DNA from: Bradyrhizobium diazoefficiens
GTDB lineage: Bacteria > Pseudomonadota > Alphaproteobacteria > Rhizobiales > Xanthobacteraceae
Direction: 5' to 3'
NCBI RefSeq assembly: GCF_018129965.1
Contig: NZ_JAFCKW010000011.1
Span: forward strand, 102,955 to 166,954
Length of the DNA: 64,000 nucleotides
Below the pieces are notes generated by a model, which had not been told where the DNA came from, did not search any database, and saw only the letters and a list, made by a program, of their open reading frames with translations. A program made the position numbers and the translations under genes. Every line of letters begins with the position of its first letter. Position 1 is the stretch's first letter. Positions 36,108 through 43,682 of the stretch are shown piece by piece.

Positions 36108-37457
36108 ATGGCCGCCCGCACCAGCCGCGTGCTGCACCGCTCGCTCCGTGAGACGCCACCCAAGGCGATCGGCGGCGAAGGCGTCTATCTCTTTGCCGAG
36201 GACGGGCGGCGCGTGATCGACGCCTCCGGCGGTGCCGCAGTCTCCTGCCTCGGCCATCAGCACCCGCGCGTGATCGCGGCGATGGCAAAACAGGCCTCGA
36301 CGCTGGCTTATGCGCACACCGCTTTCTTCTCGTCCGAGCCGGCCGAGGCGCTGGCCGACACGCTTGTCGGACACGAGCCCGGCGGTCTCGCCTATGCCTA
36401 TTTTGTCAGCGGCGGATCGGAAGCCATCGAGGCCAGCATCAAGCTCGCGCGGCAATATTTCATCGAGCGCGGCGAGCCGCAGCGGCAGCATTTCATCGCG
36501 CGGCGGCAAAGCTATCACGGCAACACGCTCGGCGCGCTGGCAGCCGGCGGCAATGCCTGGCGCCGCGCGCCCTATGCGCCTCTGCTCTCGGACGCCTTCA
36601 GTCATGTGACGCCGGCCTTTGCCTACCACGAGAGGCACGAGCGCGAGTCGGATACGCAGTTCGTGGCGCGGCTCGCGGCCGAGCTTGAAGCCGAGTTTCA
36701 ACGGCTTGGCCCTGATACAGTCGCGGCCTTCCTCGCCGAGCCGGTCGTCGGCGCGACCGCGGGCGCCGTGACCGCCCCGGACGGCTACTTCAGGGCGGTG
36801 CGGCAGATCTGCGACCGCTATGGCGCGCTGCTCATTCTCGACGAAGTCATGTGCGGCATGGGCCGCACCGGCGCCACGCACGCCTGGGAACACGAGGGCG
36901 TTGCCCCCGACATCCAGGCGATCGCCAAGGGACTTGGCGGCGGCTATCAGCCGATCGGGGCGATGCTCGCGAGCGGCAAGATCATCGACACCATCCGCGC
37001 CGGCTCGGGCGCCTTCCAGCACGGCCATACCTATCTCGCGCATCCCCTCGCCTGCGCAGCCGCGCTCGCAGTGCAGGACGTGATCCGCGAGGACGGCCTG
37101 CTGGAGCGCGTCAGGGAGCGCGGCAGGCAGCTCGAGCAGCGGCTGACCGAGCGCTTCGGCAACCACCGCCATATCGGCGACATCAGAGGACGCGGCCTGT
37201 TCTGGGCGATCGAGCTCGTGGCCGACCGGGCCAGCCGTACCTCGTTCGATCCGGCACTCAAGCTGAACCAGAAGATCAAGGCGGACGCCTTCGCGAACGG
37301 GCTCGGCTGCTACCCCGGCGGCGGCACCGCAGACGGCGTGCGCGGCGACCACGTGTTGCTGGCGCCGCCCTACATCGTCTCCGCCGAGGAGATCGACCTG
37401 ATCGTCGAGAAACTCGGCACGGCCGTCGACAACGTGTTGCGCAGTATCAATCATTGA
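36108..37457 (+). CDS. Class III PLP-dependent aminotransferase
   Basis: 449 residues. Seen: SGGSEAIEASIKLARQY (101-117), YHGNTLGAL, the PLP-ring Asp245 in ILDEVMCGMGRTG, and the Schiff-base Lys274 in AIAKGLGGGYQPIGA. Family members move omega- or alpha-amino groups of beta-alanine, GABA, diamines or similar compounds to pyruvate or 2-oxoglutarate. Because it lies between rpiR and aapJ, the imported amino compound is likely its substrate. Common automated names (aspartate aminotransferase family) are not specific. Ribosome-binding site GAAAGG. Confidence 0.88.
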   Translation: MAARTSRVLHRSLRETPPKAIGGEGVYLFAEDGRRVIDASGGAAVSCLGHQHPRVIAAMAKQASTLAYAHTAFFSSEPAEALADTLVGHEPGGLAYAYFVSGGSEAIEASIKLARQYFIERGEPQRQHFIARRQSYHGNTLGALAAGGNAWRRAPYAPLLSDAFSHVTPAFAYHERHERESDTQFVARLAAELEAEFQRLGPDTVAAFLAEPVVGATAGAVTAPDGYFRAVRQICDRYGALLILDEVMCGMGRTGATHAWEHEGVAPDIQAIAKGLGGGYQPIGAMLASGKIIDTIRAGSGAFQHGHTYLAHPLACAAALAVQDVIREDGLLERVRERGRQLEQRLTERFGNHRHIGDIRGRGLFWAIELVADRASRTSFDPALKLNQKIKADAFANGLGCYPGGGTADGVRGDHVLLAPPYIVSAEEIDLIVEKLGTAVDNVLRSINH

Positions 37458-37470
37458 GGGGAGTGTGACG

Positions 37471-38481
37471 ATGAGGAAAGTGGTTATCGCAGCAAGCGTA
37501 TTTGCCGCATCGACGGTTGCGGCGTCGGCGTCAACGCTCGATACGGTGAAGAGCCGCGGCACGCTGGTGTGCGGCGTCAGCGCCGGCTTTGCCGGCTTCT
37601 CCGCGCCGGACTCTCAAGGCAACTACAAGGGGCTGGACGTCGACTATTGCCGCGCGCTGGCGGCCGGCGTGCTCGGCGATGCCAGCAAGGTGCGCTACGT
37701 CTCGCTGACCGCGCAGAACCGCTTCACCGCGCTGCAATCGGGCGAGATCGACGTGCTCTACCGCAACTCGACGCAGACCTACCTGCGCGGCGTCACGCTC
37801 GGCCTGCGGCAGGGTCCCGTCAACTTCTATGACGGCCAGGGTTTTGTCGTGAAGAAGGACCTCGGCGTGAAGGAGCTGAAGGACCTCAAGGGCGCGACCG
37901 TCTGCGTCGCGCAGGGCACCACGCACGAAGTCACGCTCGGCGACTACGGCCGCGCCAACGGCATCGACTGGAAGCCGCTGGTGTTCGACCGCGTCGACAC
38001 CATGTACCAGACCTTCTTCGGCGGCCGCTGCGACGCCATGACCCAGGACGCCTCCGCGCTCGCAGGCGCGGTGACGACGGCGGCGCCGAACGCGGCCGAT
38101 TACGTCGTGCTGCCGCAGACCATCAGCAAGGAGCCGCTCGGCCCCTTCACCCGCAACGGCGACGAGGTCTGGAGCGACATCATCACCTGGCTGCATTATG
38201 GCCTGATCGAAGCCGAAGAGCTCGGCGTCACCCAAGGCAATGTCGAGGAGATGACGAAGTCGCAGACGCCGGCGATCCAGCGTCTGCTCGGGGCCTCCGG
38301 TGATCTCGGCTCGCGCCTCGGGCTGGACAACAAATGGCTGGTGACGGCGATCAAGGCCGGCGGCAATTACGGCGAAATCTTCGAGCGCAATGTCGGCAAG
38401 GCAAGCCCGCTCAAGCTCGAGCGCGGCCTCAACGGCCTCTGGAGCAAGGGCGGCTTGATGTACGCGGTGCCGTTCAAGTAG
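37471..38481 (+). CDS. aapJ: AapJ-type amino-acid ABC transporter substrate-binding protein
   Basis: 336 residues from the ATG at 37471, 7 bases after GAGGGGAG; a GTG at 37465 is too close to it. The signal peptide MRKVVIAASVFAASTVAASA is followed by STLDTVKSRGTLVCGVSAG, the AapJ/BztA mature N-terminus. Pairs of conserved segments NRFTALQSGEIDVLYRN and TYQ-like FGGRCDAMTQDASAL are seen. Separate from its likely permeases on the opposite strand. The last codons and stop are tandemly duplicated just downstream. Confidence 0.9.
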   Translation: MRKVVIAASVFAASTVAASASTLDTVKSRGTLVCGVSAGFAGFSAPDSQGNYKGLDVDYCRALAAGVLGDASKVRYVSLTAQNRFTALQSGEIDVLYRNSTQTYLRGVTLGLRQGPVNFYDGQGFVVKKDLGVKELKDLKGATVCVAQGTTHEVTLGDYGRANGIDWKPLVFDRVDTMYQTFFGGRCDAMTQDASALAGAVTTAAPNAADYVVLPQTISKEPLGPFTRNGDEVWSDIITWLHYGLIEAEELGVTQGNVEEMTKSQTPAIQRLLGASGDLGSRLGLDNKWLVTAIKAGGNYGEIFERNVGKASPLKLERGLNGLWSKGGLMYAVPFK

Positions 38482-38495
38482 GTGCCGTTCAAGTA
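38466..38495. repeat. 15-base tandem duplication across the aapJ stop codon
   Basis: GGTGCCGTTCAAGTA occurs at 38466-38480 and again, back to back, at 38481-38495. The first copy plus its next G gives the aapJ C-terminus VPFK-stop; the second copy reads VPFK-stop again (with A) beyond the stop. A fresh slippage or duplication event is the simplest explanation. Confidence 0.92.
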
Positions 38496-38501
38496 AATGT
38501 C

Positions 38502-38644
38502 TCTCGTGTCCCGGACGCGCTGCAGCGCGCAACGCTGCGGCGCAGAGCCGGGATCCAGGCAGCGACGGCTTCTGACCTCCAAAAGAATGGGCCCCGGCTC
38601 AGCAGCGCACTACTTCGCGCTGCGCTGCCTCGGGGGCACGAGAC
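38502..38644. repeat. Palindromic repeat between aapJ and the racemase-like gene
   Basis: CTCGTGTCCCGGACGCGCTGCAG pairs in an interrupted way with CTGCGCTGCCTCGGGGGCACGAG; the inner pair is GCAGAGCCGGGATCC with GGGCCCCGGCTC. It is related to the copy at 32708-32836. It separates the racemase-like gene from aapJ and may weaken or end read-through. Confidence 0.68.
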
Positions 38645-38664
38645 TTCCCAGGTAGTCACATTCA

Positions 38665-39318
38665 ATGACAACACCTCCCATGCGCATCACCCTGATCCAC
38701 GCCCTCAAGCACTCCATCGCCCCGATCGAGACGGCGTTCGCAAAGGCGTGGCCGGAGGCACGGCTGATGAACCTGCTCGACGACAGCCTGTCGGCGGATC
38801 TGGCGCGCGACGGCGTGCTCAACGATGCCATGACCAGGCGTTTCCTTGCGCTCGGCGATTATGCGGCGGCAACAGGCGCGAACGGAGTCCTTTTCACCTG
38901 CTCGGCCTTCGGCCCCTGCATCGAGGCGGTCGCGCGTGCGCACGCGCCGATGCCGGTGCTCAAGCCGAACGAAGCCATGATCGAACGTGCCGTGACGATG
39001 GGCAGGAAAATCGGCCTGCTCTCGACCTTCCCGCCGACGCTGGTGTCGATGCCCCCGGAGTTTCCCGCATCGGTCCAGGTCGTGCCGAAACTTGCGGAGG
39101 GCGCGCTGGCGGCGCTGGACCGCGGCGACCGCATCACGCATGATCGGCTGATCGTGGAAGCATCGAAGGACCTGCGCGATTGCGACGTCATTGCGCTCGC
39201 GCAGTTCAGCATCGCCGCGACCGCGCCGCTGGTTGCGGAAGCCACCGGCCGGCCCGTCGTCACGACACCCGACAGCGCGGTCGATAAGTTGATGGTGCTG
39301 CTGAAGGCGAAAGGTTAG
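38665..39318 (+). CDS. Asp/Glu-racemase-superfamily protein with one catalytic cysteine region
   Basis: 217 residues from the ATG at 38665 (a second ATG at 38680 is possible). The first active-site region is present (GVLFTCSAFGPCIEAV, Cys79 and Cys85). The second, where racemases carry GCTH, reads VIALAQFSIA around residue 180 with no cysteine. One-cysteine relatives include decarboxylases and cis-trans isomerases. It may process the amino acid or acid imported by the adjacent Aap system (inference). Its stop overlaps the convergent TetR gene stop by 4 bases. Confidence 0.75.
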   Translation: MTTPPMRITLIHALKHSIAPIETAFAKAWPEARLMNLLDDSLSADLARDGVLNDAMTRRFLALGDYAAATGANGVLFTCSAFGPCIEAVARAHAPMPVLKPNEAMIERAVTMGRKIGLLSTFPPTLVSMPPEFPASVQVVPKLAEGALAALDRGDRITHDRLIVEASKDLRDCDVIALAQFSIAATAPLVAEATGRPVVTTPDSAVDKLMVLLKAKG

Positions 39319-39962
39319 CCGTCCGGTTTTTTCGGGCGCCGCGCGCACTTGATCGCCGTGGCGAGCGCAGCTTTGGTTTCGCTGACGAAATCCTCGACCA
39401 GTTCCTCGCGCGTCGCATGCGCGGCCTCGCCAGTGAACAGGCCCTGTTCCGCCAGCATCACCACGCCGTGCAATGCCGCCCAGATCTTGAGCGCCTGCCG
39501 CTCACGCAGAAAGCCAACCGCCGGCGCTTCCAGTGCCTCGATTACGAGCGCAAACGTCTCGCGCGTCGCCTCGTGCAGTTCGCTGCCCTTGGCGGCGCAG
39601 GACACCGTGCGGGAAGCAAACATCAAGCGGTAGATGCCGTTGCGGCGCAGACCGAAATCGAGCGTCGCCTGCGCCAGCCGCGACAGTTTCGACTGTTTCG
39701 ACGGCATGGCCATCGCATCGCGCAGGATCGCGCTGAGCTGCCGAAACGCCTCCGCCGTCACCGCCGCGAGCAACGCTTCACGGTCGGCGAAATGGCGATA
39801 CGGCGCCGGCTGCGAGACGCCGAGCTGCTTGGCCAGCGCCTTGATGCTGATCGCCTCGGCCCCGCCCTGCTCCGCCTCGCGCAGCGCGGCCTTGATCAGG
39901 GCGTCGCGGAGATCACCGTGGTGGTAGGTATTCTCGGGCTTGCGGGCAAGTTGTGAACGCAT
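39315..39962 (-). CDS. TetR-family transcriptional regulator
   Basis: 215 residues from the ATG at 39962. A helix-turn-helix at residues about 15-65 (YHHGDLRDALIKAALREAEQ, then ISIKALAKQLGVSQPAPYRHF) is followed by a helical ligand domain of the TetR_C_33/WHG type. It diverges from a ferredoxin-P450 pair over 156 bases and probably represses it. A long frame upstream has no start support. Confidence 0.9.
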   Translation of the reverse strand: MRSQLARKPENTYHHGDLRDALIKAALREAEQGGAEAISIKALAKQLGVSQPAPYRHFADREALLAAVTAEAFRQLSAILRDAMAMPSKQSKLSRLAQATLDFGLRRNGIYRLMFASRTVSCAAKGSELHEATRETFALVIEALEAPAVGFLRERQALKIWAALHGVVMLAEQGLFTGEAAHATREELVEDFVSETKAALATAIKCARRPKKPDG

Positions 39963-39989
39963 GTTGCGCGTGAGCCTATAAGTTTGCGC

Positions 39990-40019
39990 TTGACAGGGGA
40001 AGCCTGCCGCGAATGTAAT
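39990..40019 (+). promoter_or_regulatory. Candidate sigma-70 promoter for ferredoxin-P450
   Basis: TTGACA (39990-39995) and TGTAAT (40014-40019) are separated by 18 bases and point at the ferredoxin gene, about 100 bases from its start. The site falls in the AT-richer part of the tetR-ferredoxin gap. A consensus -35 and a one-mismatch -10 make it a good candidate, unproven. Confidence 0.5.
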
Positions 40020-40118
40020 AGGATATAACTTAAAAGAGGCGGCACATGCCGCCGACAAGATCGACCAAGAGGAACGCGCCGCCCCAGTTGGCCTGCGCGC
40101 ACGACCGAGGAAGCCGCC

Positions 40119-40328
40119 ATGACCGAGCGACTGAGGGTTCACGTCGATCCCGACAAATGCCAGGGCCATGCCCGCTGCAAGGCGCTCGCGCCGGAGCTGT
40201 TCGAACTCGACGAATACGGCAACGCCCACGAGTCCGGGGACGGAATCGTTCCATCAGGCCTCGAGGACAAGGCCTGGCTTGCCAAATCCAATTGCCCGGA
40301 AATCGCGATTGAAGTGATCGAGGAGTAG
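40119..40328 (+). CDS. Small single-cluster ferredoxin, P450 redox partner
   Basis: 69 residues. Cys14-x2-His17-x2-Cys20 and a distant Cys59-Pro show a [3Fe-4S]- or modified [4Fe-4S]-type site in which histidine replaces the second cysteine of CxxCxxC. This is the form of ferredoxin paired with actinobacterial and rhizobial P450s. It lies 71 bases before a P450 gene, so it most likely passes electrons to it. No ferredoxin reductase gene is close. Confidence 0.9.
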   Translation: MTERLRVHVDPDKCQGHARCKALAPELFELDEYGNAHESGDGIVPSGLEDKAWLAKSNCPEIAIEVIEE

Positions 40329-40399
40329 CGCGGCCTCCGCCGCTTGCGTGCTTGCAGCGAACACGAGCCCCAAGAAAGATTCGAAGGGATTCCCCTGCC

Positions 40400-41620
40400 A
40401 TGTCCGACGTCAGCCAGCCCGCCGCCCATCCGCCCGTGACCGACTGGGTGCATGATTTCGACCACACCGATCCGCAGTGGACGGAGGATCCCTTTCCGAT
40501 CTGGGACGAGCTGCGCGCGGCGAGCCCGGTCGTGCATACCGAGCGCTTCCTCGGCTGCTACATGCCGACAACCTATGAGGCGGTGCGCGAGATCGCCAAC
40601 GACACCGAGCACTTCTCCTCGCGCCGGATCATCGTCCGCGACGTCCGGCCGGAGGTCGCGAGGAACGCGGCGCCGCCGATCACCTCCGATCCGCCCGTGC
40701 ACAAGCCGGCCAAGCAATTGCTGCTGCCGCCCTTCACGCCGGATGCGATGAAGAAGCTGGAACCGCGGATGCGCGCGATCTGCAACGAGCTGATCGACGG
40801 CTTCGTCGCCAACGGCGAAGTCGATGCCGCGGCGCGCTACGCCAAATACATCCCGGTCCGGGCCATCGCCCACATGCTCGGCATTCCCGAGTCCGACAGT
40901 GATCTCTTCATCCGCTGGATCCACATGATCCTCGAACTCGGCATCAAGGACGAGAGCAGGCTGCTGCAGGCCGTCCAGGAGATGAGCGCCTATTTCAGGA
41001 CGCATATCGAGGAGCGGAGATCCAAGCCAACCGGCGACCTGATCTCCTATCTGATGAATGCCAGGGACAAGGAAGGCCAGCCGCTGGAAGAGTCCCATGT
41101 GCTGGGGTCATTGCGGCTGCTGCTGATCGCCGGCATCGACACCACCTGGAGCGCGATCGGCTCCGCGCTCTGGCATCTGGCCCGGACGCCCGCCGACCGC
41201 GAGCGCCTGGTCGCCGAACCCGGGTTGATGCCGACCGCGGTGGAGGAACTGTTGCGGGCCTATTCGCCGGTGACGATGGCCCGCGAGGTGGTCAAGGAGA
41301 CGACGATCTCGGGATGCCCGGTCAAGGCGGGCAACATGGTGCTGCTGTCCTTTCCGGCCGCGAACAGGGATCCCAACGTGTTCCCGGACGCTGACAAGGT
41401 CGTGATCGACCGCCGCGAGAACCGCCACGCCGCTTTCGGCCTCGGCATCCACCGCTGCGTCGGTTCCAACCTGGCGCGCATGGAGATGCAGGTTGCACTG
41501 GAGGAGTGGCTGAAGCGGATTCCGGACTTCCGGATCGATCCGGCAGGCACCGTGACCTGGTCGCAGGGCACGGTGAGGGGCCCCCGGCAGTTGCCATTTC
41601 TGTTCGGAAAGGCGATGTAG
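40400..41620 (+). CDS. Cytochrome P450
   Basis: 406 residues from the ATG at 40400. Seen: the oxygen-activating I-helix AGIDTT (244-249), ExxR in EELLR (Glu283/Arg286), and the heme-binding loop FGLGIHRCVGSNLAR with Cys353 as thiolate ligand. Soluble class I bacterial P450, cytoplasmic, receiving electrons from the preceding ferredoxin. Substrate unknown; a hydrophobic acid, terpenoid or aromatic is typical. Controlled probably by the divergent TetR protein. Followed by a hairpin and an MHS transporter. Confidence 0.95.
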   Translation: MSDVSQPAAHPPVTDWVHDFDHTDPQWTEDPFPIWDELRAASPVVHTERFLGCYMPTTYEAVREIANDTEHFSSRRIIVRDVRPEVARNAAPPITSDPPVHKPAKQLLLPPFTPDAMKKLEPRMRAICNELIDGFVANGEVDAAARYAKYIPVRAIAHMLGIPESDSDLFIRWIHMILELGIKDESRLLQAVQEMSAYFRTHIEERRSKPTGDLISYLMNARDKEGQPLEESHVLGSLRLLLIAGIDTTWSAIGSALWHLARTPADRERLVAEPGLMPTAVEELLRAYSPVTMAREVVKETTISGCPVKAGNMVLLSFPAANRDPNVFPDADKVVIDRRENRHAAFGLGIHRCVGSNLARMEMQVALEEWLKRIPDFRIDPAGTVTWSQGTVRGPRQLPFLFGKAM

Positions 41621-41649
41621 GCCTTTCCAGACAGCGATACGGAAAGGCC
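41620..41649 (+). promoter_or_regulatory. Hairpin that masks the ribosome-binding site of the MHS transporter
   Basis: GGCCTTTCC (41620-41628) pairs perfectly with GGAAAGGCC (41641-41649) around a 12-base loop. The 5' arm begins on the last base of the P450 stop codon; the 3' arm contains GGAAAGG, the only ribosome-binding site for the GTG at 41654. A ribosome finishing the P450 would cover and open the 5' arm, so the structure could couple the two genes. It has no U-tract, so it is not a standard terminator. Confidence 0.6.
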
Positions 41650-41653
41650 GGAC

Positions 41654-42976
41654 GTGACTGAGCAAGCAACCCAGCCGGCCTCCGACCACATCGACATCGC
41701 CGACGCCGAGCGCCGGATCAAGGCGATCCTGATCGGCTCGATCGGCAACCTCGTCGAATGGTACGACTTCTACGCGTATACGGCGTTCGCGCTCTATTTC
41801 GCCCCCGCTTTCTTCCCCGGCAACGACCCGGTCGTGCAACAATTGAACGTCGCCGTCGTGTTCGCGGCGACCTTCCTGATGCGGCCGCTGGGCGGCTGGC
41901 TGTTCGGCTATATCGCCGACCATTACGGACGGCGGATCTCGCTGACCTTGTCGGTCGTCTTCATGTGCTTCGGCTCGCTGATCATCGCGCTGACGCCGAC
42001 CTACGCTACGATCGGCCTGGCCGCGCCGGTGATCCTGGCGCTCGCCCGCGTCATCGAGGGCCTCAGCCTCGGCGGCGAATATGGTGCCAGCGCCACCTAT
42101 CTCAGCGAGGTCGCCGATCCCAAGCACCGCGGTTTCTACTCGAGCTTCCAGTACGTCACCCTGATCGGCGGCCAGCTCACCGCCATCATCGTGCTGCTGC
42201 TCCTGCAAAAGGTCTTCCTGACGCCGGAAGAGCTGAAAGCCTGGGGCTGGCGCATCCCGTTTGCGATCGGCGCAGCGCTCGCGATCTTTGCCGCGGTGAT
42301 GCGGCGCAATCTGCACGAGACCGAAGCCTTCGAAGAGGCCAAGAAAGTGGTGAAGCCGACCGGCTCGATCACCAATCTGCTGCGCTACCCGCGCGAGCTG
42401 CTGCTCGTGGTCGGCCTGACGGCCGGCGGCACTGCGGCGTTCTACACCTTCACCACCTACATGCAGACCTTCGTAAAGCTCTCGGTCGGGCTGACCGAGG
42501 ACCAGACCACCTTCGTGATCTTTGGTACGCTGATCTTCGCGACCATCCTGCAGCCGATCTACGGCGCCCTCTCCGACAAGATCGGGCGCAAACCGCTGCT
42601 AATCTTTTTCGGCGTCGCCGGCACGCTCGCGACCGTGCCACTGCTGATGACGCTGAAAGAGACCAAATCGCCATTCATGGCTTTCATCCTGATCTGCTGC
42701 GCCTGGCTGTTCGTCGCCGGTTACACCTCGATCAACGCGGTGGTGAAGGCCGAATTGTTTCCAACCAATGTCCGCGCGCTCGGCGTCGGCCTGCCCTACG
42801 CAATCACGGTCTCGATCTTCGGCGGCACGGCGCCGGCGATCGCGCTCTATTTCAAGAGCATCGGGCATGAGGAGTGGTTCTATTACTATCTCGCCGGCGT
42901 CATCTTCCTGTCGCTGATCATCTATTCCACCATGCGCGACACCAAGCACGCCTCCGCGATGCATCGCCACGAGTAG
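41654..42976 (+). CDS. MFS transporter, metabolite:H+ symporter (MHS) family
   Basis: 440 residues from a GTG at 41654. Twelve membrane spans; the MHS N-terminus ILIGSIGNLVEWYDFYAYTA and the loop motif GYIADHYGRRISL are clear. MHS carriers such as KgtP and ProP take up dicarboxylates, aromatic acids or osmolytes with protons. It follows the P450 by 33 bases with a ribosome-binding-site hairpin between, so the P450 substrate or product may be its cargo (inference). Confidence 0.9.
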   Translation: MTEQATQPASDHIDIADAERRIKAILIGSIGNLVEWYDFYAYTAFALYFAPAFFPGNDPVVQQLNVAVVFAATFLMRPLGGWLFGYIADHYGRRISLTLSVVFMCFGSLIIALTPTYATIGLAAPVILALARVIEGLSLGGEYGASATYLSEVADPKHRGFYSSFQYVTLIGGQLTAIIVLLLLQKVFLTPEELKAWGWRIPFAIGAALAIFAAVMRRNLHETEAFEEAKKVVKPTGSITNLLRYPRELLLVVGLTAGGTAAFYTFTTYMQTFVKLSVGLTEDQTTFVIFGTLIFATILQPIYGALSDKIGRKPLLIFFGVAGTLATVPLLMTLKETKSPFMAFILICCAWLFVAGYTSINAVVKAELFPTNVRALGVGLPYAITVSIFGGTAPAIALYFKSIGHEEWFYYYLAGVIFLSLIIYSTMRDTKHASAMHRHE

Positions 42977-42994
42977 CCATTTTACGAGCAGATC

Positions 42995-43657
42995 ATGGCC
43001 GACAACAACGAGCCCCCCGACAGCAAGCTGACGCGCACCAAGGAGACATGGGCGCGTGAAGGCCGCTTCCTGACCGGCAAGATCACGCGCCCCGAGGAGC
43101 AGCGGCTGCCGCCGGGCCAGCACCTCACCAAGGACTGGCCTGTGCTCGATCTCGGCGTGTTGCCGCCGGTGTCCCGCGATCGCTGGCGGCTCGATGTCTA
43201 CGGCGCGGTCGAAAATCCCGTGTTCTGGACCTTCGCCGAGTTCGCCGCACAGAAGCAGGACAAGTTCATCTCCGACATCCATTGCGTGACCACCTGGTCG
43301 CGGTACGACAATGAGTGGGAAGGGCTCGCCACGCGCGAGCTGCTCGCCGCCTGCCGGCCGCGCGAGGATGCGCGCTTCGTCGTGCTGCATTCCCATGACG
43401 GCTACACCACCAACCTCGCGCTGGACGACTTTGCCGCCGAGGATGCGCTGCTGGCCCATAGCTGGTCGGGAAAGCCGCTGACGGAAGAACACGGCGGCCC
43501 GGTGCGGCTGGTCGTGCCGCATCTCTATTTCTGGAAGAGTGCGAAATGGCTCCAAGCCATCGAGTTCGTCACCGACGACAAGCCGGGCTTCTGGGAAGTC
43601 CGCGGCTATCATAACCGCGGCGGTCCCTGGGCCGAGCAGCGATATTCCGACGACTAG
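42995..43657 (+). CDS. Sulfite-oxidase-like molybdopterin oxidoreductase
   Basis: 220 residues. Single domain of the sulfite oxidase / YedY type: WRLDVYGAVENP, the molybdenum-ligand cysteine in DIHCVTTWSRYDNEW, then GGPVRLVVPHLYFWKSAKW. It has no signal peptide, no heme domain and no C-terminal dimer domain, so it is a cytoplasmic single-domain member, about a third shorter than YedY. Real sulfite oxidation is not shown. It comes 18 bases after the transporter and 25 before a hydrolase-OsmC fusion. Confidence 0.87.
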   Translation: MADNNEPPDSKLTRTKETWAREGRFLTGKITRPEEQRLPPGQHLTKDWPVLDLGVLPPVSRDRWRLDVYGAVENPVFWTFAEFAAQKQDKFISDIHCVTTWSRYDNEWEGLATRELLAACRPREDARFVVLHSHDGYTTNLALDDFAAEDALLAHSWSGKPLTEEHGGPVRLVVPHLYFWKSAKWLQAIEFVTDDKPGFWEVRGYHNRGGPWAEQRYSDD

Positions 43658-43682
43658 ATCAGGCAAACACGAGGGAACGCCC

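Noticed and set aside
39977..40032. Possible TetR operator arms (TAAGTT and AACTTA) in the tetR-ferredoxin gap
   Set aside because: The arms are short and about 45 bases apart, too weak for a call.
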